In this document: piece after piece, positions 8,047 through 18,113 of the stretch
How the letters are laid out: each line of letters begins with the position of its first letter
Position numbering within the stretch: the first letter of the stretch is position 1
From: Rhizobiales bacterium 62-17
GTDB lineage: Bacteria > Pseudomonadota > Alphaproteobacteria > Rhizobiales > Beijerinckiaceae
DNA length: 64,000 nucleotides
Assembly: GCA_001898965.1 (NCBI GenBank)
Contig: MKVW01000009.1
Coordinates: 589,830 to 653,829, forward strand
Direction: 5' to 3'
Position numbers and translations under genes: made by a program
The notes under the pieces: generated by a model
What the model was told of the DNA's origin: nothing
The model's database searches: none
Seen by the model: the letters and a program-made list of their open reading frames with translations, nothing else

Positions 8047-8745
8047 GTGACGGCCCGGCCGAACGACATGGACGAGGAGGCAGGCCCGGAACGGACCTGC
8101 GTCGTCACCCGTGCGCGCCTGTCGCCAGACGAGATGATTCGCTTCGTCGCCGGCCCTGCCGGTGACGTGGTGCCTGACATTCGCCGGCGTTTGCCCGGCC
8201 GGGGTGTCTGGGTTTCGGCGGATGCGGCCACCGTTCGTCAGGCGGTGAAGGGCGGTTCCTTCGCACGCGGGCTGAAAACGGCGGTCAAAGCACCCGAAAA
8301 TCTCGCCGGGGACGTGGATGCGCTCCTCGAACGGGATGCTTTGCAGAGCCTGGCCATGGCCAATAAGGCGGGTCTGGTGGTGCTGGGCGCCGCGAAAGTC
8401 GAGGCGCAGATCGCGCGCGGCGACGTGGTTGGCCTGCTGCAAGCCCGCGATGGCGGGCCGGACGGGGGCCGGAAAATGGCCCAAGCGCTGCGTCGCTCCC
8501 TCGGCGAAGCGGCGGAAACGGTTCCGATTGTCGATTTATTTCAGTCGTCGCAATTGGATTTGGCATTGGGCCGCTCAAATGTGATACATGCTGCGCTCCG
8601 GCGGGGTGCCGCCAGTTTGGCATTCCTCGCTCGGTGCGGGCGGTTGGCTCGCTATCGTGGCCATCTCTCCGGCGCTCACGGCGCGGGTCAGATCGGCGAT
8701 GACTCCGCGCACGGCGACTCATCTTTCGGCGGACGGGACGACTGA
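8047..8745 (+). CDS. YlxR (DUF448) family RNA-binding protein
   Basis: A 232-residue protein. Its N-terminus ([20 protein letters not shown], then [11 protein letters not shown]) is the YlxR/DUF448 fold, here with the GRGVWV motif. The central part (about 95-180) resembles an L7Ae-type RNA-binding domain ([20 protein letters not shown]), a fusion usual in Alphaproteobacteria. The location between nusA and infB is the conserved synteny of ylxR. It probably binds nucleic acid and tunes transcription or translation. The GTG start at 8047 follows GGCGGAGAG. The extreme C-terminus is Gly/His-rich and not conserved. Confidence 0.88.
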   Translation: MTARPNDMDEEAGPERTCVVTRARLSPDEMIRFVAGPAGDVVPDIRRRLPGRGVWVSADAATVRQAVKGGSFARGLKTAVKAPENLAGDVDALLERDALQSLAMANKAGLVVLGAAKVEAQIARGDVVGLLQARDGGPDGGRKMAQALRRSLGEAAETVPIVDLFQSSQLDLALGRSNVIHAALRRGAASLAFLARCGRLARYRGHLSGAHGAGQIGDDSAHGDSSFGGRDD

Positions 8746-8777
8746 ATTTCGGGCATGGCCCCGGGGATATGAAACGT

Positions 8778-11450
8778 ATGAGTGAAACGAAAGATTCTGG
8801 CGACAAGACCCTGCACGTTGCATCGAAGACGCTGACTCTCAAGCGTCCGGTGGAACAGGGCACCGTGCGGCAAAGTTTTTCGCACGGGCGCACCAAGCAG
8901 GTCGTCGTCGAAAAGGTGAAGACCCGTACCGTTGGCGCACCGCCGGCGAAGCCTGGCGTGCGCGCCGAGGCGCCGGCTCCCGCACCCGTCAAGCCAGCCG
9001 CGCCGCCGCCTCCCGCCGCCACGCCGTCGGGCCGCGCCGCGCGTCCGCAGCCGGGACGTGGCGATCAGGTCGAGCGTTCATCGAGCGGCGTCGTGCTGCG
9101 CACGCTGACCGATCGCGAGATCGAAATTCGCGAGCGCGCGCTCACCGACGCCCGTGGGCGTGAAGAGGAAGAGCGCCGCGTTGCCGAGATCGAGGCCAAG
9201 GCCCGCGCCGAGCGTGAGGCCGCCGAAAAGGTCGAGCGTGAAGCCGCCGAAGCGCGCAAGCGCGAGGAAGAGACGCGCCGCCACCAGGAGACCGAAGCCA
9301 AGCGTCGCGGCGAGGAAGAGGCCAAGCGCCGCCTCGGCACGGATGGCCAGCCGGCCGCGCCGGCTGCCGCCGCACCGGCGCCTGCGCCGTCCACGCCGCC
9401 GCGCCGTCCTGCCGATGCGACCGCCGCCATGGCCGCGGCTCCGGCCGCGCCGCGACCGACGCAGGAGAACGAGGAAGAGGCCAAGCGTATCATTCGTCGA
9501 CCGGGCGTGCCCGTGAAGGTCGTTCTGCCGGCCCGCCCGACCCGTGGTACCGAGCAGAAGAATCGCGGCCGTCTGACGGTCACCAGCGCCACCGCCGAAG
9601 ACGATGGCCGGATGCGTTCGGAAGCCTCCTTCCGGCGCCGCCAGCAGCGTCTGCAAGGCAAGATGTTCGGCCAGCCGAAGGAAAAGCTGTCGCGCGAAGT
9701 CATCCTGCCGGAAACCATCACCATCCAGGAACTCGCCAACCGCATGTCGGAGCGTGGCGTGGACGTGGTGCGCCTGCTGATGAAGCAGGGCCAGATGCAC
9801 AAGATCACCGACGTGATCGATGCGGACACCGCGGAGCTCGTGGCCGAGGAACTGGGCCATACGGTCAAGCGCGTCGCCGAGTCCGACGTCGAAGAAGGTC
9901 TCTTCGATACGCCTGACGTCGACGATCATCTGGTGCCGCGCCCGCCTGTCGTCACCATCATGGGCCACGTCGACCACGGCAAGACTTCGCTGCTCGATGC
10001 CATTCGCTCGGCCAATGTCGTGTCGGGTGAAGCCGGCGGCATCACCCAGCATATCGGTGCCTATCAGGTCATCGCGCCCAATGGCGCGCCGATCACCTTC
10101 ATCGATACGCCGGGCCACGCCGCGTTCACCGCCATGCGCGCGCGCGGCGCCAAGGTCACCGACATCGTCGTGCTCGTCGTTGCCGCCGATGACGGCGTGA
10201 TGCCGCAGACGATCGAAGCGATCAGCCATGCGCGTGCGGCGAAAGTGCCGATCATCGTGGCGATCAACAAGATCGATAAGCCCGACGCCAAGCCCGAGCG
10301 CGTACGCGCCGAACTGCTGCAATATGAAGTGCAGGTCGAAACCATGGGCGGCGAGACCTTGGAAGTCGAAGTCTCGGCGCTCAAGCAGCAGAACCTCGAC
10401 AAGCTGCTCGAAGCCATTGCGCTGCAGGCCGAACTGCTCGACCTGCGGGCCAATCCCGATCGCGCGGCCGAAGGCACCGTCATCGAGGCGCGCCTCGATC
10501 GCGGCCGCGGTCCTGTGGCGACCGTCCTGGTGCAGCGTGGCACGATGCGGGTTGGCGACATCATCGTCGCCGGTTCGCAATCGGGTCGTGTGCGTGCGCT
10601 GCTCGACGACAAGGGCAAGAACGTGCAGGCCGCCGGTCCCTCGTTCCCCGTCGAAGTGCTCGGCTTCAATGGTGCGCCCGATGCCGGCGACCGCGTCGCG
10701 GTCGTCGAATCGGAAGCGCGCGCCCGTGAAGTCACGGATTATCGCGAACGTCTCAAGCGCGATCAGGCGGCGGCGCGTGGCGCCGGTGCCGGCCGCTCGC
10801 TCGTCGAAATGATGAGCCAGTTGAAGACGGCGGGCCTGAAGGAATTCCCGCTCGTCATCAAGGGCGACGTGCAGGGTTCGGTCGAAGCCATCATCGCGGC
10901 GCTCGACAAGCTCGGCACCGACGAAGTGGCGGCGCGCATCGTCCATGCCGGCGTCGGCGGTATCACCGAATCGGACGTGGCTCTGGCGGAAGCCTCGGGC
11001 GCCGTGCTGATCGGCTTCAACGTGCGCGCGCATAAGGAAGCGCGCGAGGCGTCGGAGCGGCTTGCTCTCGAAATCCGTTACTACAACATCATCTACAACC
11101 TCGTTGACGACGTGAAGAGCGCCATGTCCGGCCTTCTGTCGCCGACTTTGCGCGAAGAGATGTTGGGCAACGCGCAGATCCTGGAAGTGTTCAACATTTC
11201 CAAGGTCGGCAAGGTGGCCGGCTGCCGCGTCACCGATGGACGGGTCGAGCGTGGCGCGAGCGTGCGCCTGATCCGCGACAACGTTGTCGTCCACGAAGGC
11301 AAGCTGTCGACCCTGAAGCGCTTCAAGGACGAAGTGAAGGAAGTCGTCGCCGGCCAGGAATGCGGTATGGCCTTCGAGAATTATCAGGACATGCGCGCAG
11401 GCGATGTCATTGAGTGCTACCGCGTGGAGGAAGTGAAGCGCTCCCTGTAA
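8778..11450 (+). CDS. infB: Translation initiation factor IF-2
   Basis: About 890 residues. IF-2 is the GTPase that places fMet-tRNA on the 30S subunit and drives subunit joining. The N-terminal third is a low-complexity Ala/Pro stretch and a long charged helix rich in Glu and Arg, typical of alphaproteobacterial IF-2. The G domain begins at about residue 396 with the P-loop GHVDHGKT, then DTPGHAAF (G3) and NKIDKPDA (G4). EF-Tu-like domain II, the IF-2 core and the C-terminal fMet-tRNA binding domain ([17 protein letters not shown]) follow. ATG codons occur at 8769 and 8778; the second ([12 protein letters not shown]) fits the family start and has a better distance to GGGG. Downstream are rbfA and truB. 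Confidence 0.97.
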   Translation: MSETKDSGDKTLHVASKTLTLKRPVEQGTVRQSFSHGRTKQVVVEKVKTRTVGAPPAKPGVRAEAPAPAPVKPAAPPPPAATPSGRAARPQPGRGDQVERSSSGVVLRTLTDREIEIRERALTDARGREEEERRVAEIEAKARAEREAAEKVEREAAEARKREEETRRHQETEAKRRGEEEAKRRLGTDGQPAAPAAAAPAPAPSTPPRRPADATAAMAAAPAAPRPTQENEEEAKRIIRRPGVPVKVVLPARPTRGTEQKNRGRLTVTSATAEDDGRMRSEASFRRRQQRLQGKMFGQPKEKLSREVILPETITIQELANRMSERGVDVVRLLMKQGQMHKITDVIDADTAELVAEELGHTVKRVAESDVEEGLFDTPDVDDHLVPRPPVVTIMGHVDHGKTSLLDAIRSANVVSGEAGGITQHIGAYQVIAPNGAPITFIDTPGHAAFTAMRARGAKVTDIVVLVVAADDGVMPQTIEAISHARAAKVPIIVAINKIDKPDAKPERVRAELLQYEVQVETMGGETLEVEVSALKQQNLDKLLEAIALQAELLDLRANPDRAAEGTVIEARLDRGRGPVATVLVQRGTMRVGDIIVAGSQSGRVRALLDDKGKNVQAAGPSFPVEVLGFNGAPDAGDRVAVVESEARAREVTDYRERLKRDQAAARGAGAGRSLVEMMSQLKTAGLKEFPLVIKGDVQGSVEAIIAALDKLGTDEVAARIVHAGVGGITESDVALAEASGAVLIGFNVRAHKEAREASERLALEIRYYNIIYNLVDDVKSAMSGLLSPTLREEMLGNAQILEVFNISKVGKVAGCRVTDGRVERGASVRLIRDNVVVHEGKLSTLKRFKDEVKEVVAGQECGMAFENYQDMRAGDVIECYRVEEVKRSL

Positions 11451-11481
11451 GCGCTTTGTTCCAGGAAGATCGCAAGAAACT

Positions 11482-11509
11482 CAAAACGCTGATCGCAAAA
11501 CGCTGATCG
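11482..11509 (+). repeat. Exact tandem duplication of a 14-mer between infB and rbfA
   Basis: CAAAACGCTGATCG occurs twice in direct succession (11482-11495 and 11496-11509). No function is evident; it lies in the transcribed infB-rbfA spacer. Confidence 0.7.
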
Positions 11510-11517
11510 ATTTGTAG

Positions 11518-11539
11518 GCGCGGGGAGAAATCCCCGCGC
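11518..11539 (+). promoter_or_regulatory. Perfect GNRA hairpin immediately upstream of the rbfA ribosome binding site
   Basis: GCGCGGGGA-GAAA-TCCCCGCGC is a 9-bp perfect stem capped by a GAAA tetraloop. It ends three bases before the GGAG of rbfA and has no T-run, so it is not an intrinsic terminator. It may stabilise or process the transcript, or set rbfA translation. Confidence 0.55.
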
Positions 11540-11552
11540 GTTGGAGAATGTC

Positions 11553-12032
11553 ATGTCCCGTAATCATCAAAAGGGCGGCGAGCCGTCCCAGCGCATGTTG
11601 CGCGTTGGTGAATTGGTTCGTCACGCCATGTCGGAACTGTTGGCGCGCGGTGCGCTCAACGATGCGGTTCTCGACGCTCATGTGGTCACCGTTCCCAAGG
11701 TGAAGATGAGTCCCGATCTCAAGCTGGCGACGATCTTCGTCATGCCGTTGGGCGGCAAGGATGCCACCGAGGTGCTGAAGGCGCTCGACCACCACAAGAA
11801 ATTCCTGCGCGGCGAAGTCGCCCGCAAGATCAACCTGAAATTCGCACCTGAAATCCGCTTCAAGATGGACGACAGTTTCGACAATTCCGCCCGCATCGAC
11901 GCGCTGTTGAATTCGCCGCGCGTGCGCCAGGATTTGAATCAGGAGTCTTCTTCTCAAGATCCGTCATCCCAAGATTCGCCCGCCCAAGACGGCCCCGCGC
12001 CGCTGCCCGACGCCACCCGCCGCGAGCCGTAG
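11553..12032 (+). CDS. rbfA: 30S ribosome-binding factor RbfA
   Basis: A 159-residue RbfA, a KH-like cold-shock and 16S rRNA maturation factor. Conserved features include [20 protein letters not shown], then [20 protein letters not shown] and the helix [20 protein letters not shown] Ser/Gln/Pro-rich tail of about 35 residues follows the domain. The ATG at 11553 is chosen because GGAG lies six bases upstream; the TTG at 11541 would overlap that site. truB starts one base after the stop, so the two are probably translationally coupled. Confidence 0.95.
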   Translation: MSRNHQKGGEPSQRMLRVGELVRHAMSELLARGALNDAVLDAHVVTVPKVKMSPDLKLATIFVMPLGGKDATEVLKALDHHKKFLRGEVARKINLKFAPEIRFKMDDSFDNSARIDALLNSPRVRQDLNQESSSQDPSSQDSPAQDGPAPLPDATRREP

Positions 12033-12033
12033 A

Positions 12034-12939
12034 ATGAACGCCCCGAAATCGAAGCGCGTCGAGGTCAATGGCTGGATCATCCTCGACAAGCCCATCGGCA
12101 TGACCTCGACCCATGCGGTGTCGCGCCTGAAGCGCATCTTCAATGCGAAGAAAGCGGGCCATGCCGGCACGCTTGATCCGCTGGCCTCCGGTCTTCTGCC
12201 CGTCGCCTTCGGCGAAGCGACCAAGACCGTGCCCTTCGTGCAGGATGGCGAGAAGGCCTATCGCTTCACCGTCAAATGGGGCACCGAAACCGACAGCGAC
12301 GATGCCGACGGCACGCCGGTGCGCCATTCCGAGGCGCGCCCGACGCGCGAAGAGGTGGAAGCGCAACTGCCGCGCTTCATCGGCACGATCATGCAGACGC
12401 CGCCGGCCTATTCGGCGATCAAGATCGACGGCGAGCGCGCTTACGATCTGGCGCGTGATGGCGCCACCTTCGAGATTGCGCCGCGCGAGGTGACCATTCA
12501 CGCTCTGCGTCTCGTCTCGTCGACATCAGAGGAAGCCGTGCTCGAAGCCGAATGCGGTAAGGGCACTTATGTGCGCGCCATCGCGCGCGATCTTGGCCGC
12601 CTGCTCGGCTGCCTCGGTCATGTCACGGCGCTGCGCCGCACCCGTGTCGGTCCCTTCTATGAAGACGATGCCGATCCGTTGGCGGAGATCGAAGAGGCGG
12701 GCGTCGAGGCGCCGGCCTTCATGCTGTCGGTGGAAGCGGGCCTGACGGAACTGCCCTGCGTCGTCGTCGACCGCGATGGCGCCGCGCGCCTGCGCCGTGG
12801 CCAGTCGTTGATTCTGCGCGGCCGCGATGCCCCGGCTGAGGGTGTCGCCTACGCCGCCTGCGGCGGCGTGCCGGTGGCTTTCGGTGCGGTTTCGCACGGC
12901 GAGCTGGTGCCGAGCCGCGTATTCAATCTGCCGTTCTAA
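12034..12939 (+). CDS. truB: tRNA pseudouridine(55) synthase
   Basis: A 301-residue TruB that makes pseudouridine 55 in the T-loop of tRNAs. The catalytic motif AGHAGTLDPLASG carries the nucleophile Asp48. Further family motifs are KAYRFTVKWGTETDSDDADG and KGTYVRAIARDLG, and the C-terminal domain reads RLRRGQSLILRG. Start ATG lies one base after the rbfA stop. A dyad (GGCAAATCG with CGATTTTGCC, 12940-12964) follows the gene and may be its weak terminator, since it lacks a good T-run. Confidence 0.96.
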   Translation: MNAPKSKRVEVNGWIILDKPIGMTSTHAVSRLKRIFNAKKAGHAGTLDPLASGLLPVAFGEATKTVPFVQDGEKAYRFTVKWGTETDSDDADGTPVRHSEARPTREEVEAQLPRFIGTIMQTPPAYSAIKIDGERAYDLARDGATFEIAPREVTIHALRLVSSTSEEAVLEAECGKGTYVRAIARDLGRLLGCLGHVTALRRTRVGPFYEDDADPLAEIEEAGVEAPAFMLSVEAGLTELPCVVVDRDGAARLRRGQSLILRGRDAPAEGVAYAACGGVPVAFGAVSHGELVPSRVFNLPF

Positions 12940-13018
12940 GGCAAATCGTGGCGCGATTTTGCCTCGCGCCTTGGGTCATCTCTCCCGCGGCGTGTTCTGA
13001 CGCCTCGGGAGACATCCC

Positions 13019-13303
13019 ATGAAACTGACTCGAAAATCCGCTCTCCTTACCGTCGTGGGCTTTAGTGCGATCTTCGCCACGCAAGCGCTGGCCGATCGCT
13101 GCAAGGTCATGGACCCGACGGGCACGCCGCTCAACGTGCGCTCAGCCCCGCAGGGCCGCGTCATCGGCCAATTGCCCAACGGCGCCCAGGTGCAGATGGT
13201 CGAAACGGAAGACGATGCGCGCGGCAAGATCTGGGCTCGCATCACCCGTATGGACGGCCGGCCGGTCGGCTGGGTCTTCCGCGAATTCGTCAGCTGCTAT
13301 TGA
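13019..13303 (+). CDS. Small secreted bacterial SH3-domain protein
   Basis: A 94-residue protein with a signal peptide (LLTVVGFSAIFATQALA, cleavage near residue 25) and one SH3b domain: CKVMDPTGTPLNVRSAPQGR, later GQLPNGAQVQMV and GWVFREFVSCY. Two Cys residues (CKVMD and SCY) frame the domain and could form a disulfide in the periplasm. Such domains bind peptidoglycan or periplasmic proteins. It has its own space between truB and rpsO; the ATG at 13019 follows CTCGGGAG. Exact function unknown. Confidence 0.8.
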   Translation: MKLTRKSALLTVVGFSAIFATQALADRCKVMDPTGTPLNVRSAPQGRVIGQLPNGAQVQMVETEDDARGKIWARITRMDGRPVGWVFREFVSCY

Positions 13304-13496
13304 ATCCGGTAACGGACTGGCGCCACGCCGCAATTCGTGTATAAGCGCGCCAGCGCAGCGGGAATGATCCTGCGGCGTCGCGCCTGCTTGTGACCGTGCT
13401 GGACGACATCCCGGCCTGGCCCCAACGGTGGATTTTTGCGGAACTAACTGATTTTATTGAAGTTAGCCGCGTTTACTTGATTGAGAAGGACCACCG

Positions 13497-13766
13497 ATGT
13501 CGATCACTGCTGAACGCAAGCAGACGCTTGTGAAGGAATATGCCACCAAGGCCAATGACACGGGCTCGCCCGAGGTCCAGGTCGCCATCCTGACCGAGCG
13601 TATCGCCAACCTGACCGGCCACTTCAAGACCCACGTGAAGGACAACCATTCGCGTCGCGGCCTCCTAAAGTTGGTCTCCCAGCGCCGCCAGCTTCTCGAT
13701 TATGTGAAGAAGCGGGATGAAGCGCGTTACAAGGCTCTCATCGAGCGCCTCGGCATTCGTCGCTAA
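13497..13766 (+). CDS. rpsO: 30S ribosomal protein S15
   Basis: An 89-residue S15 of exactly the usual length. It contains [20 protein letters not shown] and [19 protein letters not shown], the 16S rRNA-binding helices. GAGAAGGA precedes the ATG. Order rpsO-pnp is conserved in proteobacteria. A GC-rich dyad follows (13779-13800). Confidence 0.98.
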   Translation: MSITAERKQTLVKEYATKANDTGSPEVQVAILTERIANLTGHFKTHVKDNHSRRGLLKLVSQRRQLLDYVKKRDEARYKALIERLGIRR

Positions 13767-13778
13767 ACGAATGCTCAT

Positions 13779-13803
13779 CCCCGCCTGAGGGCAGGCGGGG
13801 AGT
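13779..13803 (+). terminator. GC-rich hairpin after rpsO
   Basis: CCCCGCCTG (13779-13787), loop AGGG, CAGGCGGGG (13792-13800), then AGTTT. The stem is perfect but the T-run is short, so it may act as a partial terminator or as an mRNA-stabilising or RNase-entry structure between rpsO and pnp. Confidence 0.5.
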
Positions 13804-13962
13804 TTGGATGGCGGCATGGGGCCGCCTTCCTGTCCGGGAAAGAAATCGCGCCATGGCAGGATCGCCGGAAGCTGTCACGATCGGGACATCGCGTCTCACG
13901 GACAGCTTCTCGCCGTCTTGCTCATGGCCTTTTGCGTTCCCGCAACCATGAAAGACTGATTG

Positions 13963-16128
13963 ATGTTCGAAATTCATCGCGAAACCCTGGACTGGGCCGG
14001 GCGCAAGCTCGTTCTGGAAACCGGCCGCATCGCGCGCCAGGCCGACGGCGCCGTTTTCGCCACCTGGGGCGAAACCTCCGTTCTGGCCACCGTCGTGTCC
14101 GCCAAGGCGCCCAAGCCTGGCGTCGATTTCTTCCCCCTCACCGTCAACTATCAGGAAAAGGCCTTCGCGGCCGGCCGCATTCCTGGCGGCTATTTCAAGC
14201 GTGAAGGCCGTCCGTCGGAAAAGGAGACCTTGGTCTCCCGCCTGATCGACCGTCCGATCCGCCCGCTGTTTCCGGAAGGCTATCGCCACGACACCCAGGT
14301 CGTCGTCACCGTGCTCTCGCACGATCTCGAAAACGATCCGGATGTGCTGGCGATGGTGGCGGCCTCCGCCGCGCTCACCATTTCCGGCATTCCCTTCATG
14401 GGCCCCATCGGTGGCGCCCGCGTCGGCTGGGTCAAGGGCGAGCTGAAGCTCAACCCGACCATCGATGAGATGAAGGAATCCGGTCTCGATCTCGTTGTCG
14501 CCGGCACGCAGGATGCGGTGCTGATGGTCGAATCCGAAGCGCAGGAACTCTCCGAAGAGGTCATGCTCGAAGCGGTGATGACCGGCCATCGCGGTTTCCA
14601 GCCGGTGATCGACGCGATCATCCGCCTGGCCGAGAAGGCCGCCAAGGAGCCGCGCGATCTCAAGGTCGTCGACAAATCCGATGTCGAAGCGGCCGTCAGC
14701 CAGATCGCTGAAGCCGAACTGCGCGAAGCCTATAAGAACACCGTCAAGCAGCTGCGCTACGCCGCTGTCGATGCGGTGAAGGCGAAGGTCAACGCCGCTC
14801 TGCTGCCGGAAGGCCAGGAGCCGAAATTCGACAAGCAGAAGGTCGGCGAAGCCTTCCACGATCTGCAGGCGAAGGTCGTGCGCGGAAACATTCTCGACAC
14901 CGGCGTGCGTATCGACGGCCGCGACGTGAAGACCGTGCGTCCGATCCTGGCGCAGGTCGGCGTTCTGCCGCGCACGCACGGCTCGGCGCTGTTTACCCGT
15001 GGCGAGACGCAGGCTTTGGTCGTTGCCACGCTCGGCACCGGCGAAGACGAGCAGTTCATCGATTCGCTGGAAGGCACCTACAAGGAGCGCTTCCTGCTCC
15101 ACTACAACTTCCCTCCCTACAGCGTCGGTGAAACCGGCCGCATGGGCTCGCCCGGCCGCCGCGAAATCGGCCACGGCAAGCTCGCCTGGCGCGCCATTCG
15201 CCCGATGCTGCCGACGGCGGCGGAATTCCCCTACACGATCCGCGTCGTCTCGGAGATCACCGAGTCGAACGGCTCCTCGTCGATGGCGACCGTTTGCGGT
15301 TCGTCGCTGGCGCTGATGGATGCCGGCGTGCCGCTGAAGCGGCCGACCGCCGGTATCGCCATGGGTCTCATCCTGGAAGGCGAGCGCTTCGCGGTGCTCT
15401 CCGATATTCTCGGTGACGAGGACCATCTCGGCGACATGGACTTCAAGGTGGCGGGCACCGAACAGGGCGTCACCTCGCTGCAGATGGACATCAAGATCGC
15501 CGGCATCACCGAAGAGATCATGAAGGTCGCTCTCGGTCAGGCGAAGGATGGCCGCTTGCACATCCTCGGCGAGATGTCGAAGGCGCTGAACACGGCCCGT
15601 GCCGAGCTCGGCGAATTCGCGCCGCGCATCGAAACGATGAAGATCCCGACCGACAAGATCCGTGAAGTGATCGGCACCGGCGGCAAGGTGATCCGCGAGA
15701 TCGTCGAGAAGACCGGCGCCAAGGTCAACATCGAGGACGACGGCACCGTGAAGATCGCCTCGTCCGATGGCAATTCGATCAAGGCGGCGATCAACTGGAT
15801 CAAGTCGATCGCGTCCGATCCGGAAGTCGGCCAGATCTACGAAGGCACCGTGGTCAAGACCATGGAATTCGGCGCTTTCGTCAACTTCTTCGGCTCGAAG
15901 GACGGTCTCGTTCACATCTCGCAGCTCTCCAAGCAGCGCGTGCAGAAGACCACCGACGTCGTCAAGGAAGGCGACAAGGTGAAGGTGAAACTGCTCGGCT
16001 TCGACGATCGCGGCAAGGTGCGTCTGTCCATGCGCGTGGTCGATCAGGCGACGGGTGAAGATCTGGAAGCCAAGGAAGCGGCTGAACGCAAGGCTGCGGC
16101 CGCCGACGAACCGGCTGCCGGCGAATAA
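13963..16128 (+). CDS. pnp: Polyribonucleotide nucleotidyltransferase (PNPase)
   Basis: A 721-residue PNPase, the phosphorolytic 3'-5' exoribonuclease of mRNA turnover. Domains in order: first RNase PH domain with the [20 protein letters not shown] motif, alpha-helical linker, second catalytic RNase PH domain ([20 protein letters not shown] and later [20 protein letters not shown] with catalytic Asp residues), KH domain ([19 protein letters not shown]) and S1 domain ([20 protein letters not shown]). The ATG at 13963 gives the canonical [14 protein letters not shown]; a TTG lies directly before it. A clear terminator follows. Confidence 0.97.
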   Translation: MFEIHRETLDWAGRKLVLETGRIARQADGAVFATWGETSVLATVVSAKAPKPGVDFFPLTVNYQEKAFAAGRIPGGYFKREGRPSEKETLVSRLIDRPIRPLFPEGYRHDTQVVVTVLSHDLENDPDVLAMVAASAALTISGIPFMGPIGGARVGWVKGELKLNPTIDEMKESGLDLVVAGTQDAVLMVESEAQELSEEVMLEAVMTGHRGFQPVIDAIIRLAEKAAKEPRDLKVVDKSDVEAAVSQIAEAELREAYKNTVKQLRYAAVDAVKAKVNAALLPEGQEPKFDKQKVGEAFHDLQAKVVRGNILDTGVRIDGRDVKTVRPILAQVGVLPRTHGSALFTRGETQALVVATLGTGEDEQFIDSLEGTYKERFLLHYNFPPYSVGETGRMGSPGRREIGHGKLAWRAIRPMLPTAAEFPYTIRVVSEITESNGSSSMATVCGSSLALMDAGVPLKRPTAGIAMGLILEGERFAVLSDILGDEDHLGDMDFKVAGTEQGVTSLQMDIKIAGITEEIMKVALGQAKDGRLHILGEMSKALNTARAELGEFAPRIETMKIPTDKIREVIGTGGKVIREIVEKTGAKVNIEDDGTVKIASSDGNSIKAAINWIKSIASDPEVGQIYEGTVVKTMEFGAFVNFFGSKDGLVHISQLSKQRVQKTTDVVKEGDKVKVKLLGFDDRGKVRLSMRVVDQATGEDLEAKEAAERKAAAADEPAAGE

Positions 16129-16150
16129 TCAAGCCTGAAGCGAAAAATCG

Positions 16151-16184
16151 AATCCCGGCGCCGCCCAGCGCCGGGATTTTTTAT
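16151..16184 (+). terminator. Rho-independent terminator after pnp
   Basis: AATCCCGGCGC (16151-16161) pairs with GCGCCGGGATT (16168-16178) around a CGCCCA loop, followed by TTTTTATT. It lies between two convergent genes; the forward direction has the clear T-run. Confidence 0.88.
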
Positions 16185-16189
16185 TGTGC

Positions 16190-18016
16190 CTATCGAACGG
16201 CCAGAATTTTGATGGCACCGCTCTGATCGCCGACCGGCGTCAGCCACGATGGCAGCCCGTCGCGCAGGGCTGCCGCCAGCCCCTGTGGCGCTTCCTTCGC
16301 ATAGCCTTTGAATTCGGGGCCGGTTGGGCAATAGACAAGCAGTTTCGCGCCGGCGGTTTCGATCAGCTTGCGCGCCGTCTCGGGATCGGACGTCATCGCC
16401 TCGATCAGCAGATGATTGCCGCGGTTGTTGCGATGATAGGCGGCGGCGACCACCGGATGTGGCGAGAAAGCCAGAACATAGGGGCCTTGATCGATCGTCG
16501 CCAACGTCAGTTGGCGCGGCAGGTCACGCAGCGGGCGATAGGCGGCGGTGTCGAAACAACTGCCGGCGCCATCCGACGTAGGTTCGGCCGAGCGCAGCGG
16601 TTCCGTTGCCATGTTCCACGTGATGACGCTGAACAGGATCGCCAGCGCCGCGCCCTTGAGGGCGACGAACCTGCTGTTGTTTCGCGCGAGATGGGCGCAC
16701 AAAGCCGAGACCGCCCAGGCTCCCGCCACCACGATGAAGGGCAGGGTCGAGGTACTGACCCGCACCTGCCAGAACGTGCCGAGCGTGCCGAGGATGACGA
16801 GCACGGCGATGGTGATCCACGCCCAGCGTTGCGCGCCCGAATGCAGAATGACGGCGGTAAGGACGGCGATCACGCCGCAGGTGAAGGGACCGATATACTG
16901 CACGGAGTCGAGCGGCGTTTTCGAGACGATGACCAGCAGTGGCAGCGCTTCGCGCACGCGCGATAACCAGAACCGCCGTACCAGCGGATCGACCGCCGCC
17001 AGCGGATCGTGCAGCAAATAGGGAAAAGCCAGCGCTGTCAGCGCCAGGCAGGCCACGCCAAAAGCCACGAGCGAGAGCCAGCGCCGGTGCGTCGTTTCGA
17101 TCCGCACCGTTGCGGCCGCGCAGCAGGCGATGCCGGCCAGCATCAGCAAGACGACATGCCCCAGGCTGAAAGCATCGGCGACCGGATCGAGATAGCGGCT
17201 GGGCGGTACGATGATGACGAAGGCGAGGGGAACGCAGACAAGCAGCGACAGGCCAAGCGGGCGCAGGGTCGACGGCAGGGTTTGCAAGCGGCATGCCCAC
17301 GCGATCGCTAGCACCGCCAGGAGGGCGGCGATGAAAGGCATGTTCTCGATGGAGATTGCGAACGACAAAGCGATCGCGCCGCCCAGCATCCAGGCGGCGC
17401 GTCGATCGCTGTCCAGAATCATGCGCACCACCGTCAAGGCCATCAGCACCAAGAGGAAGATTTGCGGCCCGTGATGATCGATCCGCCCCGGCATGAACTG
17501 AATGTTGGTGATCGCCATGAAGATGGCGAGGAAGAGGCCGGCGATCACGCCAACATCGTTCGTCAATCGCCGGATCAGGGCGAAAAGCGCCGCGTAATAG
17601 GCGATATGCATCAGGAACGGAAAGACGAGCCGCGCCAGGATTTCCGCCTGCTCACGAGCGGTGAAAAGCGAGAAGAGCAGCACCAGCCCGGCCAAGGGCG
17701 TGTCGACGATCCGCGACCAGTGCGACAGCATGCCATCGGGCGGATTGAGACGATGGGCGACGAGATCGTACCAGCCCTGGCCGGCGAGGAAGTCGCGCAC
17801 CTGCACCAGGCGCATCGCATCGTCGGTGTCGTAGAAGCGGCCCGTCTGCCAGACCTGGGCCAGGATCTGGTTGACGAAGACGAGCGAGACCAGCGCCGCC
17901 AGCAGCGCCAGGAGCGGCGTGGCGGCGATCAGGCCGGACGAGGCGTGCGATCGCGGCGCCGTCGGATCGGCGATCGGGGCGGGCTCAGACGCGGGCAGTC
18001 CGGAAAGTGAGCTCAA
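16190..18016 (-). CDS. Polytopic membrane protein, GT-C glycosyltransferase-like (STT3/AglB-like motifs)
   Basis: A 608-residue inner-membrane protein with about a dozen hydrophobic segments and a soluble C-terminal domain of ~110 residues. After the first membrane helix comes FYDTDDAMRLVQVRDFLAGQ, a D-D-x-R element at the place of the first acidic motif of GT-C enzymes, and later GRIDHHGPQIFLL, which resembles the second acidic loop motif (DHH) of archaeal AglB/STT3. The WWDYG motif of true oligosaccharyltransferases is not seen. I infer a lipid-linked sugar transferase acting on the periplasmic side. Similar uncharacterised proteins are common in rhizobia. It is convergent with pnp; an LTXXQ protein gene lies upstream on the same strand. 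Confidence 0.65.
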   Translation of the reverse strand: MSSLSGLPASEPAPIADPTAPRSHASSGLIAATPLLALLAALVSLVFVNQILAQVWQTGRFYDTDDAMRLVQVRDFLAGQGWYDLVAHRLNPPDGMLSHWSRIVDTPLAGLVLLFSLFTAREQAEILARLVFPFLMHIAYYAALFALIRRLTNDVGVIAGLFLAIFMAITNIQFMPGRIDHHGPQIFLLVLMALTVVRMILDSDRRAAWMLGGAIALSFAISIENMPFIAALLAVLAIAWACRLQTLPSTLRPLGLSLLVCVPLAFVIIVPPSRYLDPVADAFSLGHVVLLMLAGIACCAAATVRIETTHRRWLSLVAFGVACLALTALAFPYLLHDPLAAVDPLVRRFWLSRVREALPLLVIVSKTPLDSVQYIGPFTCGVIAVLTAVILHSGAQRWAWITIAVLVILGTLGTFWQVRVSTSTLPFIVVAGAWAVSALCAHLARNNSRFVALKGAALAILFSVITWNMATEPLRSAEPTSDGAGSCFDTAAYRPLRDLPRQLTLATIDQGPYVLAFSPHPVVAAAYHRNNRGNHLLIEAMTSDPETARKLIETAGAKLLVYCPTGPEFKGYAKEAPQGLAAALRDGLPSWLTPVGDQSGAIKILAVR

Positions 18017-18113
18017 GATGATTTGCCTGGAACAGGCGGGGCCATGGCGCCCGCACGTCCAGACAATCGATCATAATCCTTGCCGTCGGCTTAAATGGAT
18101 CGGCGATACGCCC

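Noticed and set aside
6367-8484. A 705-codon reverse-strand frame opposite nusA and ylxR
   Set aside because: High-GC DNA keeps the antisense frame open. The product has no family features and the forward strand holds clear NusA and YlxR.
9078-11294. A 738-codon reverse-strand frame opposite infB
   Set aside because: Shadow of the infB codon pattern; composition is His/Arg/Asp-rich without domains.
13738-15915. A 725-codon reverse-strand frame opposite pnp
   Set aside because: Same reason: antisense shadow of a conserved gene.
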